Assembly: GCA_031549885.1 (NCBI GenBank)
Contig: JAVBPD010000098.1
Span: forward strand, 1 to 43,999
DNA from: WQUF01 sp031549885
Lineage (GTDB): Bacteria; Bacillota; Clostridia; Clostridiales; Clostridiaceae
Length of the DNA: 43,999 nucleotides
Direction of reading: 5' to 3'
Program-made: the position numbers and the translations under genes
Shown: one piece after another, positions 1 to 7,801 of the stretch
Numbering within the stretch: the stretch's first letter is position 1
Layout of the letters: each line of letters starts with the position of its first letter
Notes under the pieces: model-generated
The model's database searches: none
Seen by the model: the letters and a program-made list of their open reading frames with translations, nothing else
What the model was told of the DNA's origin: nothing

Positions 1-450
1 TTTTCTGTATTTTAAATTTGTAGAGATGATTATGCCTTGAATTAGGCTAGGACTTGTTTTGCTATCTAATATTATGCAAGGAACAGATAAAAATCTATCA
101 TTTTTGCTATTTTTATAAAGGCTACGCAGTGCTGGGAGCCTGCTGCGACCACTTACTACTGTATATTCGTTATCACTTTCATTTTTTATGACAAGTAGGG
201 GATTAATTATTGAAAAATGTTCAATAGATGAAATGAGATCTAAAAATTCCTCATTATCTGGATAGTCAAAAAAATTGATAGAAGGGTCAATTTCCACAAG
301 ATTGTTTAAATTTATAAATTCTATGGTGTTTGAATATTTAATTGTATCACTTAGAATCAAGTCTTTTCTAATTTCGTCACGGCTTTTTAAATCTTCTAAA
401 TCAATATTAAGATTCATTTCTTCTATATTAATTTCATATTCATTATTCAT
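1..450 (-). CDS. ParB/Srx-fold N-terminal domain protein (partial, C-terminus beyond window)
   Basis: The reverse strand from 450 to the window edge is open for 150 codons. The start is an ATG at 450 with a GGAG-type site just upstream. The protein begins MNNEYEINIEEMNLNIDLED. At about residues 47-110 it has the layout of a ParB/Srx N-terminal domain: a short 'IEFINLNNLVEIDP' strand, then 'SIEHFSIINPLLVIK', then 'VVSGRSRLPALRSLY'. The last part matches the ParB 'GERR.RA' nucleotide-binding box. The acidic N-terminus differs from chromosomal Spo0J/ParB, so this may be a plasmid- or element-type relative, but the diagnostic C-terminal part is missing. It is transcribed away from the sensor kinase gene. 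Family confidence is fair; its role is not known. Confidence 0.6.
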   Translation of the reverse strand, partial: MNNEYEINIEEMNLNIDLEDLKSRDEIRKDLILSDTIKYSNTIEFINLNNLVEIDPSINFFDYPDNEEFLDLISSIEHFSIINPLLVIKNESDNEYTVVSGRSRLPALRSLYKNSKNDRFLSVPCIILDSKTSPSLIQGIIISTNLKYRK

Positions 451-638
451 TTTTATACTCCGCAAAATTATATGTACTTAATATTTATGAGAGCAATTTT
501 ATAAATAGAACCTTAAATTTATTAATAAAATTGTTTATTAATTTTACGCAAATTTTTAATTGTCATAAAAAAAGCTTGCCCATATGACAATACTATAATA
601 TCCTTAGCTTATCTACATATATGTTAAGAGGTGTCAAG

Positions 639-2429
639 ATGATAAACAGGTATAAATCAATGAGCATATCAAAGAAAATACTTGTTATGTTATTAATTGT
701 TTCTATTGTTCCTATTATAGCAATACAGGTAATTTCAAATTATGTGAGCACTACAACAGTTATTAATCAGACAAAGGCGCTAATAAAGGCTAATTTAGAG
801 CAATCTTCAAGAAATGTTAATAATGTTCTAACAAATTATGATACAACAATTAAATTTATATATTCAGATAGAGAATATGTAAAAAATATGGCTTCTTTGA
901 ACACTTGGGATAGGCGAAATTACTCTTTATCAAAAAGTAGGCTAACAAATAATCTAGAAAATATAATCAATGTAAATAAGGATATTCTTGGCATTGCTAT
1001 TGTTGGCAATAAAGGAGATATAGTTTTTTTTGATTCTATAACGCTTTCGGGAAATAAAAGTTATTGCTTTGATGCTAATAAAATAAGCAGGATGCCTGAT
1101 TATAAAGATTCACTTAAACAAAATAAGACAATTTACTCAGGTTTAACAAGATTATCTAGCGAGGAATATGGAAGTAGAAATTGTTTCTACGTAATTCATA
1201 AGTTAACTGATTACTACAATTATAGCAAAGGACCTGTAGGGAGCATAGTTATATGTCTAGATGAAAACACATTGACAGAATCCTATTCTCAAGGAAAAGA
1301 TGAAGATAATAGCCTTACATTTATTATAAATAAATCAGGTGAGATTATTTCTTGCCCTATAAAATCTCTTATAGGCAAAAAAATATTACAAAACGAGGAA
1401 AATGAATTTCATAATAACAATATTTTAAATTTTCTTCATGAAAATGGAATATTCACAGATACCAGAGTTGAAATAAACAATCAAAAAATAAAAGACGGAG
1501 AATTTTTTATTATAAATGCCCAAAACCTTGATTATGCCCTTAGAAATGTAAACACAATTAGCTTAGCTATTATATTAATAGGAGTGCTTTTTAGCATCAT
1601 TTGTGTTTTTATTGCCTATGCTTTTTCAGAATCTACCGATATAAAGGTTAAGAGTATTATAAGCGCAATGCATCTTGCATATGATCAAAATGACAATGAA
1701 AAGATTAACCTTAAAGGAGATGATGAATTTTCACTTATTTCTGAGCAGTTTAATGAAATGCATATGAAAATCACTGAAGCAAGAAAGCAGGAGCGAGAAG
1801 CTCTGCTTAGGCAGAAGAATGCTGAGATAAATTTTTTAGAAGCTCAAATTAATCCACATTTTTTATATAATACACTTGATGCAATTAATTGGGTAGCAAT
1901 TAATAATGAACAATTTAAAATAAGCAAAATGTTAAATAAGCTAGCTTCTATATTGAGGTATAGTATATATAAAAGCAATGAAATTGTTACAGTGGAAGAT
2001 GATTTAAAGTTTATTCAAATTTATGTTTATCTGCAAAAGCAAAGATTTAACAATTCCTTTGAATTTATTTTGAATGTTAGTGAAGATGTTAAGAAATTAA
2101 AAATACATAAACTTCTTACTCAGCCTATAATAGAAAATGCCATTGTACATGGATTTCCTGGCAAAAGTGAAAGGGATAAAATTGAATTAATCTTAAGGAA
2201 ATGTGAAGATTTTTATATTGAAGTTATTGTAAAAGATAATGGTGTAGGTATGGATAAGGAAACATTGCAGCTTTATAATGACTGGAAAACTAAAGGTATA
2301 CCAGAAAAAAGCATAGGAATTAGAAATACCATAAGCCGAATAGATCTTTATTATGGTGAAAGAGGAAGCTTAAATATTGAAAGTGGAAGCTTTGGCACAA
2401 CAATAACAATACATATACCATATGAGTAG
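639..2429 (+). CDS. YesM-family sensor histidine kinase
   Basis: A membrane sensor kinase of 596 residues. I chose the ATG at 639 because AAGAGGTG lies at the right distance; an in-frame ATG at 621 has no such site. Transmembrane segments lie near residues 14-35 and 308-330 and flank an extracellular sensor region of about 270 residues. A HAMP-like stretch follows, then the histidine kinase box 'AQINPHFLYNTLDAINW' with phospho-accepting His407. The HATPase N-box is 'LTQPIIENAIVHG' and a G-box 'VKDNGVGM' follows. This is the YesM/LytS-type arrangement (His_kinase plus HATPase_c). The partner response regulator starts 14 bp downstream. Downstream sugar-transport and mannosidase genes suggest it senses a glycoside or the binding protein that carries it; the ligand is inferred. 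Confidence 0.9.
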   Translation: MINRYKSMSISKKILVMLLIVSIVPIIAIQVISNYVSTTTVINQTKALIKANLEQSSRNVNNVLTNYDTTIKFIYSDREYVKNMASLNTWDRRNYSLSKSRLTNNLENIINVNKDILGIAIVGNKGDIVFFDSITLSGNKSYCFDANKISRMPDYKDSLKQNKTIYSGLTRLSSEEYGSRNCFYVIHKLTDYYNYSKGPVGSIVICLDENTLTESYSQGKDEDNSLTFIINKSGEIISCPIKSLIGKKILQNEENEFHNNNILNFLHENGIFTDTRVEINNQKIKDGEFFIINAQNLDYALRNVNTISLAIILIGVLFSIICVFIAYAFSESTDIKVKSIISAMHLAYDQNDNEKINLKGDDEFSLISEQFNEMHMKITEARKQEREALLRQKNAEINFLEAQINPHFLYNTLDAINWVAINNEQFKISKMLNKLASILRYSIYKSNEIVTVEDDLKFIQIYVYLQKQRFNNSFEFILNVSEDVKKLKIHKLLTQPIIENAIVHGFPGKSERDKIELILRKCEDFYIEVIVKDNGVGMDKETLQLYNDWKTKGIPEKSIGIRNTISRIDLYYGERGSLNIESGSFGTTITIHIPYE

Positions 2430-2443
2430 GAGGAAGTTTAATT

Positions 2444-3211
2444 ATGAGGATAGTCATTGTAGAAGATGAGCCAAATACAAGGGATGGTTTATGCAAGATT
2501 ATTAATAAATATACTAATCACTGTGTGGTTGGCACGGCGAAAAATGGTAGCGAAGGAATAACCATAGCAAAACAAATGTGTCCTGATTTAATAATTTCTG
2601 ACATAAGAATGCCTTTAATGGATGGTCTTTCAATGATTCAAAAGTTAAGAGATGAAAAATTATCCTTTGAGGCAGTTTTGCTTACTGGATATTCAGAGTT
2701 TGATTATGCTAAAAAGGCCATTAACCTTGCTGTAATTGATTATTTATTGAAGCCAGTAAATTTTGATGAATTTATTTCTTGCCTTGAAAAGATAGAAAAA
2801 AAATTGCCTGAGTTTCGAAGTGACGTTATACATTCTGAAAGTAAGGAAACAGAAGAGGCTTTGCTTGCTACAAATAATGAGACAGTAATAAAAGTTATTG
2901 AGTTTATAAAAGATAATTTTGATAAAAACATAGGGCTTTCAGATGCAGCAAAGATAGCAAATATTACTCCAGAATATTTAAGCAAATTATTTGCTAAAGA
3001 AATGAATATGAGCTTTGTGGTTTTTTTGAGGAATTTTAGAATAAGCAAGGCTAAACAAATGCTTAAAAAAGGCTGTAAAGTATTTGATGCAGCTAAACAA
3101 GTGAGCTTTCAAGATGTAAAGTATTTTAACAAGGTTTTTAAGTCCGTTTGTTTTGTGTCGCCATCAGAGTATAGAAAGCAGTTTTTGAAATCTAGAGGGA
3201 ATTATGAATAA
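2444..3211 (+). CDS. YesN-like response regulator, REC plus AraC-type HTH
   Basis: A DNA-binding response regulator of 255 residues. The receiver domain (about 1-115) has the acidic pair E7/D8, phospho-acceptor Asp53 in 'ISDIRMPLMDG', Thr81 and Lys103 in 'YLLKPV'. The C-terminal 100 residues are an AraC-type double helix-turn-helix ('LSDAAKIANITPEYLSKLFA' and 'KAKQMLKKGCKVFDAAKQV', ending in 'PSEYRKQF'). It lacks the long middle region of many YesN proteins of around 500 residues. The RBS is GGAGG. Its stop overlaps the next gene by 8 bp, so kinase, regulator and anchored binding protein are translationally coupled. It probably activates the transport/mannosidase genes downstream, by inference from position. 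Confidence 0.92.
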   Translation: MRIVIVEDEPNTRDGLCKIINKYTNHCVVGTAKNGSEGITIAKQMCPDLIISDIRMPLMDGLSMIQKLRDEKLSFEAVLLTGYSEFDYAKKAINLAVIDYLLKPVNFDEFISCLEKIEKKLPEFRSDVIHSESKETEEALLATNNETVIKVIEFIKDNFDKNIGLSDAAKIANITPEYLSKLFAKEMNMSFVVFLRNFRISKAKQMLKKGCKVFDAAKQVSFQDVKYFNKVFKSVCFVSPSEYRKQFLKSRGNYE

Positions 3212-4457
3212 GAAGATATTGATTATATTGATGGTTTCTTTTTTAATAACCTTATTTGGCTTAACATGGATATTGAGAGAATTCTATAGGCAAAACCAAA
3301 GCAATGAAATTATAAATGAAAAGTCCCAAGAAGCTTTAGAAATATTAGCACCTTTAGAACTTAGCAGTCAAAAAGACGCTTTTAAAATGCTAGTGGAACA
3401 ATACACTAAATGCAAGGTAAACGTTACTTTTGTTTCTAAAAATACATTTATGCAAGAGATTTGCATGAAAATTGATTCAAATAGTTTGCCCGATATTATT
3501 ATTAGTGAAGATGTAATCACACCTGTTTTAATTAAAATAGGAGTATGTGAAGATATTACAGATTTTATTAAAAATGAAAACTTAGATAACAAATACAGTG
3601 AAAAGCTTATGGCAACTAGTATTAAGGAAAAAAGAAATTATGGATTGCCTTTAACTTTAGAGCCTTTTGTTTTGTTTTATGACCAAAATATGCTGGCAAA
3701 GAAAAATGTCAATATACCAAGAGATTTAGATAGCTTAGTGCAAGCTGCTTTAGATATAAGGGGATACAGCAATTATGGCTTTGGGTTTGCTGCAAAGCAA
3801 CCAGAGGAGCTTTCAGCTTTTTTCTATCATATGCTCTATGCATCAGGTACAAATATATATCAGATAAATAATGTTTATGGAAAAAAGATTTTTGATATTA
3901 TAAATACGTTAAAAACAAAGAACCTCATTTCACAAGAAATTTCAAATTATAATGAAGAAGATTTAGTTCAATCATTTAGCAAGGGAGAAGTAAGTATGAT
4001 TGCTTGCAATTATAATTTGCGAACTGAAATGCTTAAAATGGCTAATGATGATATGAAAATTGGAGTAGAGATTTTACCTTATGATAAACAAGAAGTTTAT
4101 TTATGCATGGCAAAAAACATATGTATATCTACTACTGCTAAGAAAGAAGAGGCATTAGATTTTTTGAAATTTATTAGTTCTAAAGATTTTGTGCAAAAAA
4201 TTGCAGAAGAAATGAACACACTGCCTGCACGAAATGATGTGGAATATAAAATGCAGGATGAAAACTGTGCTCTTTCAGATGATTATGCTGCAAGGTTTAG
4301 AGAAAAATTTATGCTAAGAAGTAGCTTTTCTTCATGGTATAATATTTCTCAAGCTATTTATGATGATATTAACCTTATATTGCTAGAAAATAAAAAGCCT
4401 CAGGATATTGCAAACGATATACAAGACAAAGTTAGAATTGCTATTTTAGAGAGATAA
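3204..4457 (+). CDS. Membrane-anchored extracellular solute-binding protein (sensor accessory?)
   Basis: A 417-residue family 1-type extracellular solute-binding protein. An N-terminal hydrophobic helix (residues 5-25) has no lipobox cysteine and no clear signal peptidase site, so it looks like a permanent membrane anchor. The rest has the binding-protein pattern: 'EILAPLELSSQKDAFKMLVEQY' near the N-terminus, 'LPDIIISEDV', 'GLPLTLEPFVLFYDQNMLAKK', and a C-terminal 'KEEALDFLKFISS'. It overlaps the response regulator by 8 bp and precedes a second, lipoprotein-type binding protein. A binding protein fused into a two-component operon suggests that it presents ligand to the kinase, as described for the XylFII-LytS type of three-component sensing. 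Transport use is possible but less likely because a dedicated binding protein follows. Confidence 0.8.
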   Translation: MNKKILIILMVSFLITLFGLTWILREFYRQNQSNEIINEKSQEALEILAPLELSSQKDAFKMLVEQYTKCKVNVTFVSKNTFMQEICMKIDSNSLPDIIISEDVITPVLIKIGVCEDITDFIKNENLDNKYSEKLMATSIKEKRNYGLPLTLEPFVLFYDQNMLAKKNVNIPRDLDSLVQAALDIRGYSNYGFGFAAKQPEELSAFFYHMLYASGTNIYQINNVYGKKIFDIINTLKTKNLISQEISNYNEEDLVQSFSKGEVSMIACNYNLRTEMLKMANDDMKIGVEILPYDKQEVYLCMAKNICISTTAKKEEALDFLKFISSKDFVQKIAEEMNTLPARNDVEYKMQDENCALSDDYAARFREKFMLRSSFSSWYNISQAIYDDINLILLENKKPQDIANDIQDKVRIAILER

Positions 4458-4561
4458 ATTTAATAAAAGGTTAAAAATTTACCCCTTTATTAAAAGATTG
4501 GAATGTTATTTAACGATTACATAAATTATTATTAAGATATAATTTTGTGAGGAGTGAAAAT

Positions 4562-6001
4562 ATGAAAAAGTACTTAAGTTTAGCAATTTTGGCAGCTTTG
4601 ACTTTTACATCCTGCGGCAGCCCATCAAGTGATGCTACAAGCACTACTACTACAGGAGCACAAGAAGGTTCTCAAACCAGTGCAGAAAGCAGTGCAACTA
4701 CAACAAGTTCACCAGATACAACAGCTACAACTGCTACAGGTAAAACCAAAATTACGTTTACTTTCCGTGAAGATGGACAAGGCGAGAATAACGCTCTGTG
4801 GAAATGGATAAATGATGCCTATGCTACTTATCCAAATAAAGATAAAATTGAATTAGATGTTTCACCTATTACAGCTTCTGAAGGTGATTATTTTGCAAAA
4901 GTTGCTTTAGCCCTTCAATCTAAAGATACAGCACCAGATTTAGTTGCAGAAGATACATTCCAGCTTCCTTCTGATGCTAGTGCAGGATATTTGACAAATC
5001 TTGATGATATGCTTAAAGATTATCCAGATTGGAGCAATGGTAACTATTATGAGGCTCTTAAATCTGGTGTAAAAGGACCTGATGGTTCAATTTATGGTGT
5101 TCCATATAGCACTGATTCTCGTGGACTTTGGTATAATAAAGAGATTTTTAAGCAAGCAGGTTTACCAGAAGATTGGCAACCTAAAAGCTGGCAAGAAGTT
5201 TTAGATGCATGTAAAACCATTAAAGAAAAAGTGCCAGATGTAGTACCATTCTGGTGTAATTCAGGGGTTGCAACAGGCGAAGCAACATCAATGCAAACAT
5301 ATGAAATGTTATTATACGGAACTGGAGAACGTTTACTTGATGGTGATAAATGGATAGTAGATAGCCCTAATATTAAGAAATCACTTGAATTTCTAAATAC
5401 AATTTATACTGAAGGTTATGGCCCTTCATTGTCACTAGTACTTAATGGACAAGCAAGTAACACTTCTGCACGTGAATACCTTCCTAAAGGAAAACTTGCA
5501 ATATCACTCGATGGCTTTTGGATTACAGGAAATTATTTAGAAGAAGGAGCATCACCTTGGCCAGAATATAAAGATGTTTTAGGTTATGCTGCAATGCCTA
5601 CATCTGAAGGTCAAGCACCTAATACTATAACACTTGCAGGAGGTTGGGCGCTTTCTATTCCTGCAAATAGTGATGCAAAACCTGAAGCTTTTGACTTTTT
5701 ATTGCATATGATGAACAAAGATAATTACAAAAAAGCTATTATAAACATGGGAAATCTTTCTACAAGGGCTGACATTGCAAGCGACCCAGAATATGCAGAA
5801 AAACCTTTTATGACAATTGCTACTGAGTTTTTAGCAAACGCAGACTTTAGACCTCAAAATGATAAATATCCAGTTGTTTCTTCTCACATTCAAGCAATGG
5901 TTGAATCTGTTGTTTCAGGAACAAGTGTTGACGATGCTGTGGCTCAATATAAAACAGACGTTTCAAACGCTGTTGGTGCTGATAATGTAGTTTCTAAATA
6001 A
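4562..6001 (+). CDS. ABC sugar transporter solute-binding lipoprotein
   Basis: A 479-residue binding lipoprotein for a carbohydrate ABC importer. The ATG at 4562 follows GAGGAG; an upstream in-frame GTG at 4547 overlaps that site and is rejected. The signal peptide ends 'LTFTSCGSPSSD' with Cys20 as the lipidated residue; Phe at -3 is a slightly unusual lipobox. A Ser/Thr-rich linker of about 45 residues separates it from the family 1 binding domain ('TFTFREDGQGENNALW', 'APDLVAEDTFQLP', 'YGVPYSTDSRGLWYNKEIFK', 'GKLAISLDGFW'). A 10-bp hairpin follows the stop, before two permease genes, which fits higher expression of the binding protein. The neighbouring alpha-mannosidase suggests a mannose-containing glycan as ligand (inference). 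Confidence 0.93.
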   Translation: MKKYLSLAILAALTFTSCGSPSSDATSTTTTGAQEGSQTSAESSATTTSSPDTTATTATGKTKITFTFREDGQGENNALWKWINDAYATYPNKDKIELDVSPITASEGDYFAKVALALQSKDTAPDLVAEDTFQLPSDASAGYLTNLDDMLKDYPDWSNGNYYEALKSGVKGPDGSIYGVPYSTDSRGLWYNKEIFKQAGLPEDWQPKSWQEVLDACKTIKEKVPDVVPFWCNSGVATGEATSMQTYEMLLYGTGERLLDGDKWIVDSPNIKKSLEFLNTIYTEGYGPSLSLVLNGQASNTSAREYLPKGKLAISLDGFWITGNYLEEGASPWPEYKDVLGYAAMPTSEGQAPNTITLAGGWALSIPANSDAKPEAFDFLLHMMNKDNYKKAIINMGNLSTRADIASDPEYAEKPFMTIATEFLANADFRPQNDKYPVVSSHIQAMVESVVSGTSVDDAVAQYKTDVSNAVGADNVVSK

Positions 6002-6010
6002 AAAATAAAA

Positions 6011-6038
6011 AAAGGCGGCTTTAAATTTAGCCGCCTTT
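6011..6038 (+). terminator. Intercistronic hairpin after the binding-protein gene
   Basis: Perfect 10-bp stem AAAGGCGGCT / AGCCGCCTTT with an 8-nt loop, 10 bp after the stop at 6001. It has only a short T run within the stem, so it is more likely a leaky terminator or an mRNA-stabilising 3' hairpin than a full stop. It sits 20 bp before the permease start. Confidence 0.7.
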
Positions 6039-6057
6039 ATAAAAAGGAGGGACCTTT

Positions 6058-6945
6058 GTGAATATAGCAGCTAAAAAATATCAATATAAATTAGTTGACG
6101 AAGCTAAAAAATCTGTATTTTTATTACCAGCCATAATTATAATGGCAACTTTTTTTATTTTACCTGTAATAATGACATTTTACTATTCGTTTACAAATCT
6201 TGCCCTTTCAGGTGCTGCTGCTAAAAATACAGAGTTTATCTGGCTTGATAATTATAAACTCCTATTTTCGGATAAAAATGTTAAAATAGGCATAATAAAT
6301 ACTTTAATATTTTTAATAGGATGTTTAGTTGGCCAACAAGTATTAGGATTTATAATAGCTCTACTTATGAAAAGTTGCAGTAGGATTTTTAGAAGTATAA
6401 TTGGTCCTATTATTTTAGCCAGCTGGGTTATGCCTGAAATTGTAGTAGCAATGTGTCTAAGCGCATATTTTGGTGATAATGGAACACTTAATTCTTTTTT
6501 AGGAATTTTTAATATTCAACCTGTAGCTTGGCTTTTTAAATATGCTATGATTTCTGTTATATTAGCCAACATTTGGCGAGGCACAGCTTTTTCCATGATG
6601 AACTTTCAATCTGCCTTGGACAATGTTCCAAGCGATATAGAAGAAGCTGCAAAAGTTGATGGTGCATCATATTTTCAAACACTATTTAGAATAATCATCC
6701 CCTGTATAAAAGAAACAATTGCTACCAATACTATGCTAAACACACTTTCAACCTTAGGTGTTTTTGGTTTGATTTACACGATGACAGGCGGGGGGCCAGG
6801 AACAAAAACTTTAACTCTCCCTATTCTTATGTATCGTTCAGCATTTGTAAGCCAGCAGTTAGGTTATGGCACAGCTATTTCAATGATACTTCTTAGCATT
6901 GGGATTTTTCTGAGTGTTATTTACACTAGATTAGTTAAGCAGTAA
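6058..6945 (+). CDS. ABC sugar permease, MalF/UgpA/LplB type
   Basis: Inner-membrane permease of 295 residues, starting at GTG 6058 seven bases after AGGAGG. Six hydrophobic segments are visible, including 'VFLLPAIIIMATFFILPVIM' near the N-terminus and 'LGYGTAISMILLSIGIFLSVI' at the end. The cytoplasmic ATPase-contact (EAA) loop is 'EEAAKVDGASYFQTLFRIIIP', about residues 198-218. It follows the binding lipoprotein and is separated from the second permease by 16 bp, so the two form the usual heterodimer. No ATPase gene lies in this operon; many Firmicute carbohydrate importers of this class share one MsmK/MalK-type ATPase encoded elsewhere. Confidence 0.95.
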   Translation: MNIAAKKYQYKLVDEAKKSVFLLPAIIIMATFFILPVIMTFYYSFTNLALSGAAAKNTEFIWLDNYKLLFSDKNVKIGIINTLIFLIGCLVGQQVLGFIIALLMKSCSRIFRSIIGPIILASWVMPEIVVAMCLSAYFGDNGTLNSFLGIFNIQPVAWLFKYAMISVILANIWRGTAFSMMNFQSALDNVPSDIEEAAKVDGASYFQTLFRIIIPCIKETIATNTMLNTLSTLGVFGLIYTMTGGGPGTKTLTLPILMYRSAFVSQQLGYGTAISMILLSIGIFLSVIYTRLVKQ

Positions 6946-6961
6946 AGGGGGGGTAAAAAAG

Positions 6962-7783
6962 ATGAAACCAAATTCAAAAGCTTTGCTTCCATACATTGTC
7001 TTAACTATACTAGCTATTATATTTATTTCGCCTTTAATATGGCTTGTAATAGCATCTTTAGATAAAAATGCGTCACAGAGCTTAAAGATTCCAGAAGTTT
7101 GGACACTTGCCAATTATTCAGCAGTATTAAGCGATAAAGGTAACTTAAGAGGATTTGCTATTGGGCTTTATATATCGTTAACTCAAAGCTTTTTAGTTGT
7201 TATTATATCGCTGCTTGCAGCATATCCTCTTTCAAGGTATGAACTTAGATATAAGAAGCTGTTTTTATATACAATTTTATTTATGACATCTTTACCGATT
7301 ACAACTGTTATGGTGCCAGTTTATAAACTTTTTCTAAATCTTAGGCTTTATGATAATTTAGCTAGTGTTATAATATTCTTTGCAGCATCTAGCCTGCCTT
7401 ACGGAATCTGGCTTACGAAAAATTTTATGGATTCTATTCCAATAGAATTAGAAGAAGCTGCATGGATTGATGGAGCAACACCTTTAATGAGCATTAAAAC
7501 TGTTATTGCTCCTCTTATGGTTCCAGGTATTTGTGTTGTTGGTATTTTTACATTTACCATGAGTTGGGGTAATTTTTTTGTTCCATATATTTTGCTTCAA
7601 AGTGTAAACAATCTTCCTGCATCCATTAGACTTTACCAATTTTTTGGAAATTATGGAATGGTAGCTTATGGTCAATTAGCAGCATATTCAGCATTATATG
7701 CAATACCATCAATAGTATTATATATTTTAGCTCAAAAATACATGTCTAAAGGATTTGCATTAGCAGGAGCTGCAAAGGGATAA
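6962..7783 (+). CDS. ABC sugar permease, MalG/UgpE type
   Basis: Second permease subunit, 273 residues, preceded by an AAAGGGGGGG site. An N-terminal 'YIVLTILAIIFISPLIWLVI' segment is followed by 'SLDKNASQSLKIPEVWTLANY', a layout typical of MalG-type subunits. The EAA loop is 'LEEAAWIDGATPLMSIKTVI', followed by 'APLMVPG'. The C-terminus 'QKYMSKGFALAGAAKG' matches the usual 'F..G...GA.KG' ending of this subunit class. It pairs with the permease just upstream and the mannosidase gene starts 18 bp downstream. Substrate is inferred from the neighbours to be a mannoside or oligomannose. Confidence 0.95.
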   Translation: MKPNSKALLPYIVLTILAIIFISPLIWLVIASLDKNASQSLKIPEVWTLANYSAVLSDKGNLRGFAIGLYISLTQSFLVVIISLLAAYPLSRYELRYKKLFLYTILFMTSLPITTVMVPVYKLFLNLRLYDNLASVIIFFAASSLPYGIWLTKNFMDSIPIELEEAAWIDGATPLMSIKTVIAPLMVPGICVVGIFTFTMSWGNFFVPYILLQSVNNLPASIRLYQFFGNYGMVAYGQLAAYSALYAIPSIVLYILAQKYMSKGFALAGAAKG

Positions 7784-7801
7784 ACGAAAGGGGACATATT
7801 A

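Noticed and set aside
4507..4522. Possible catabolite-responsive element (cre) upstream of the binding lipoprotein
   Set aside because: The right half (CGATTACAT) fits but the left half misses several fixed positions, about 8 of 11 in all. Too weak in A+T-rich DNA.
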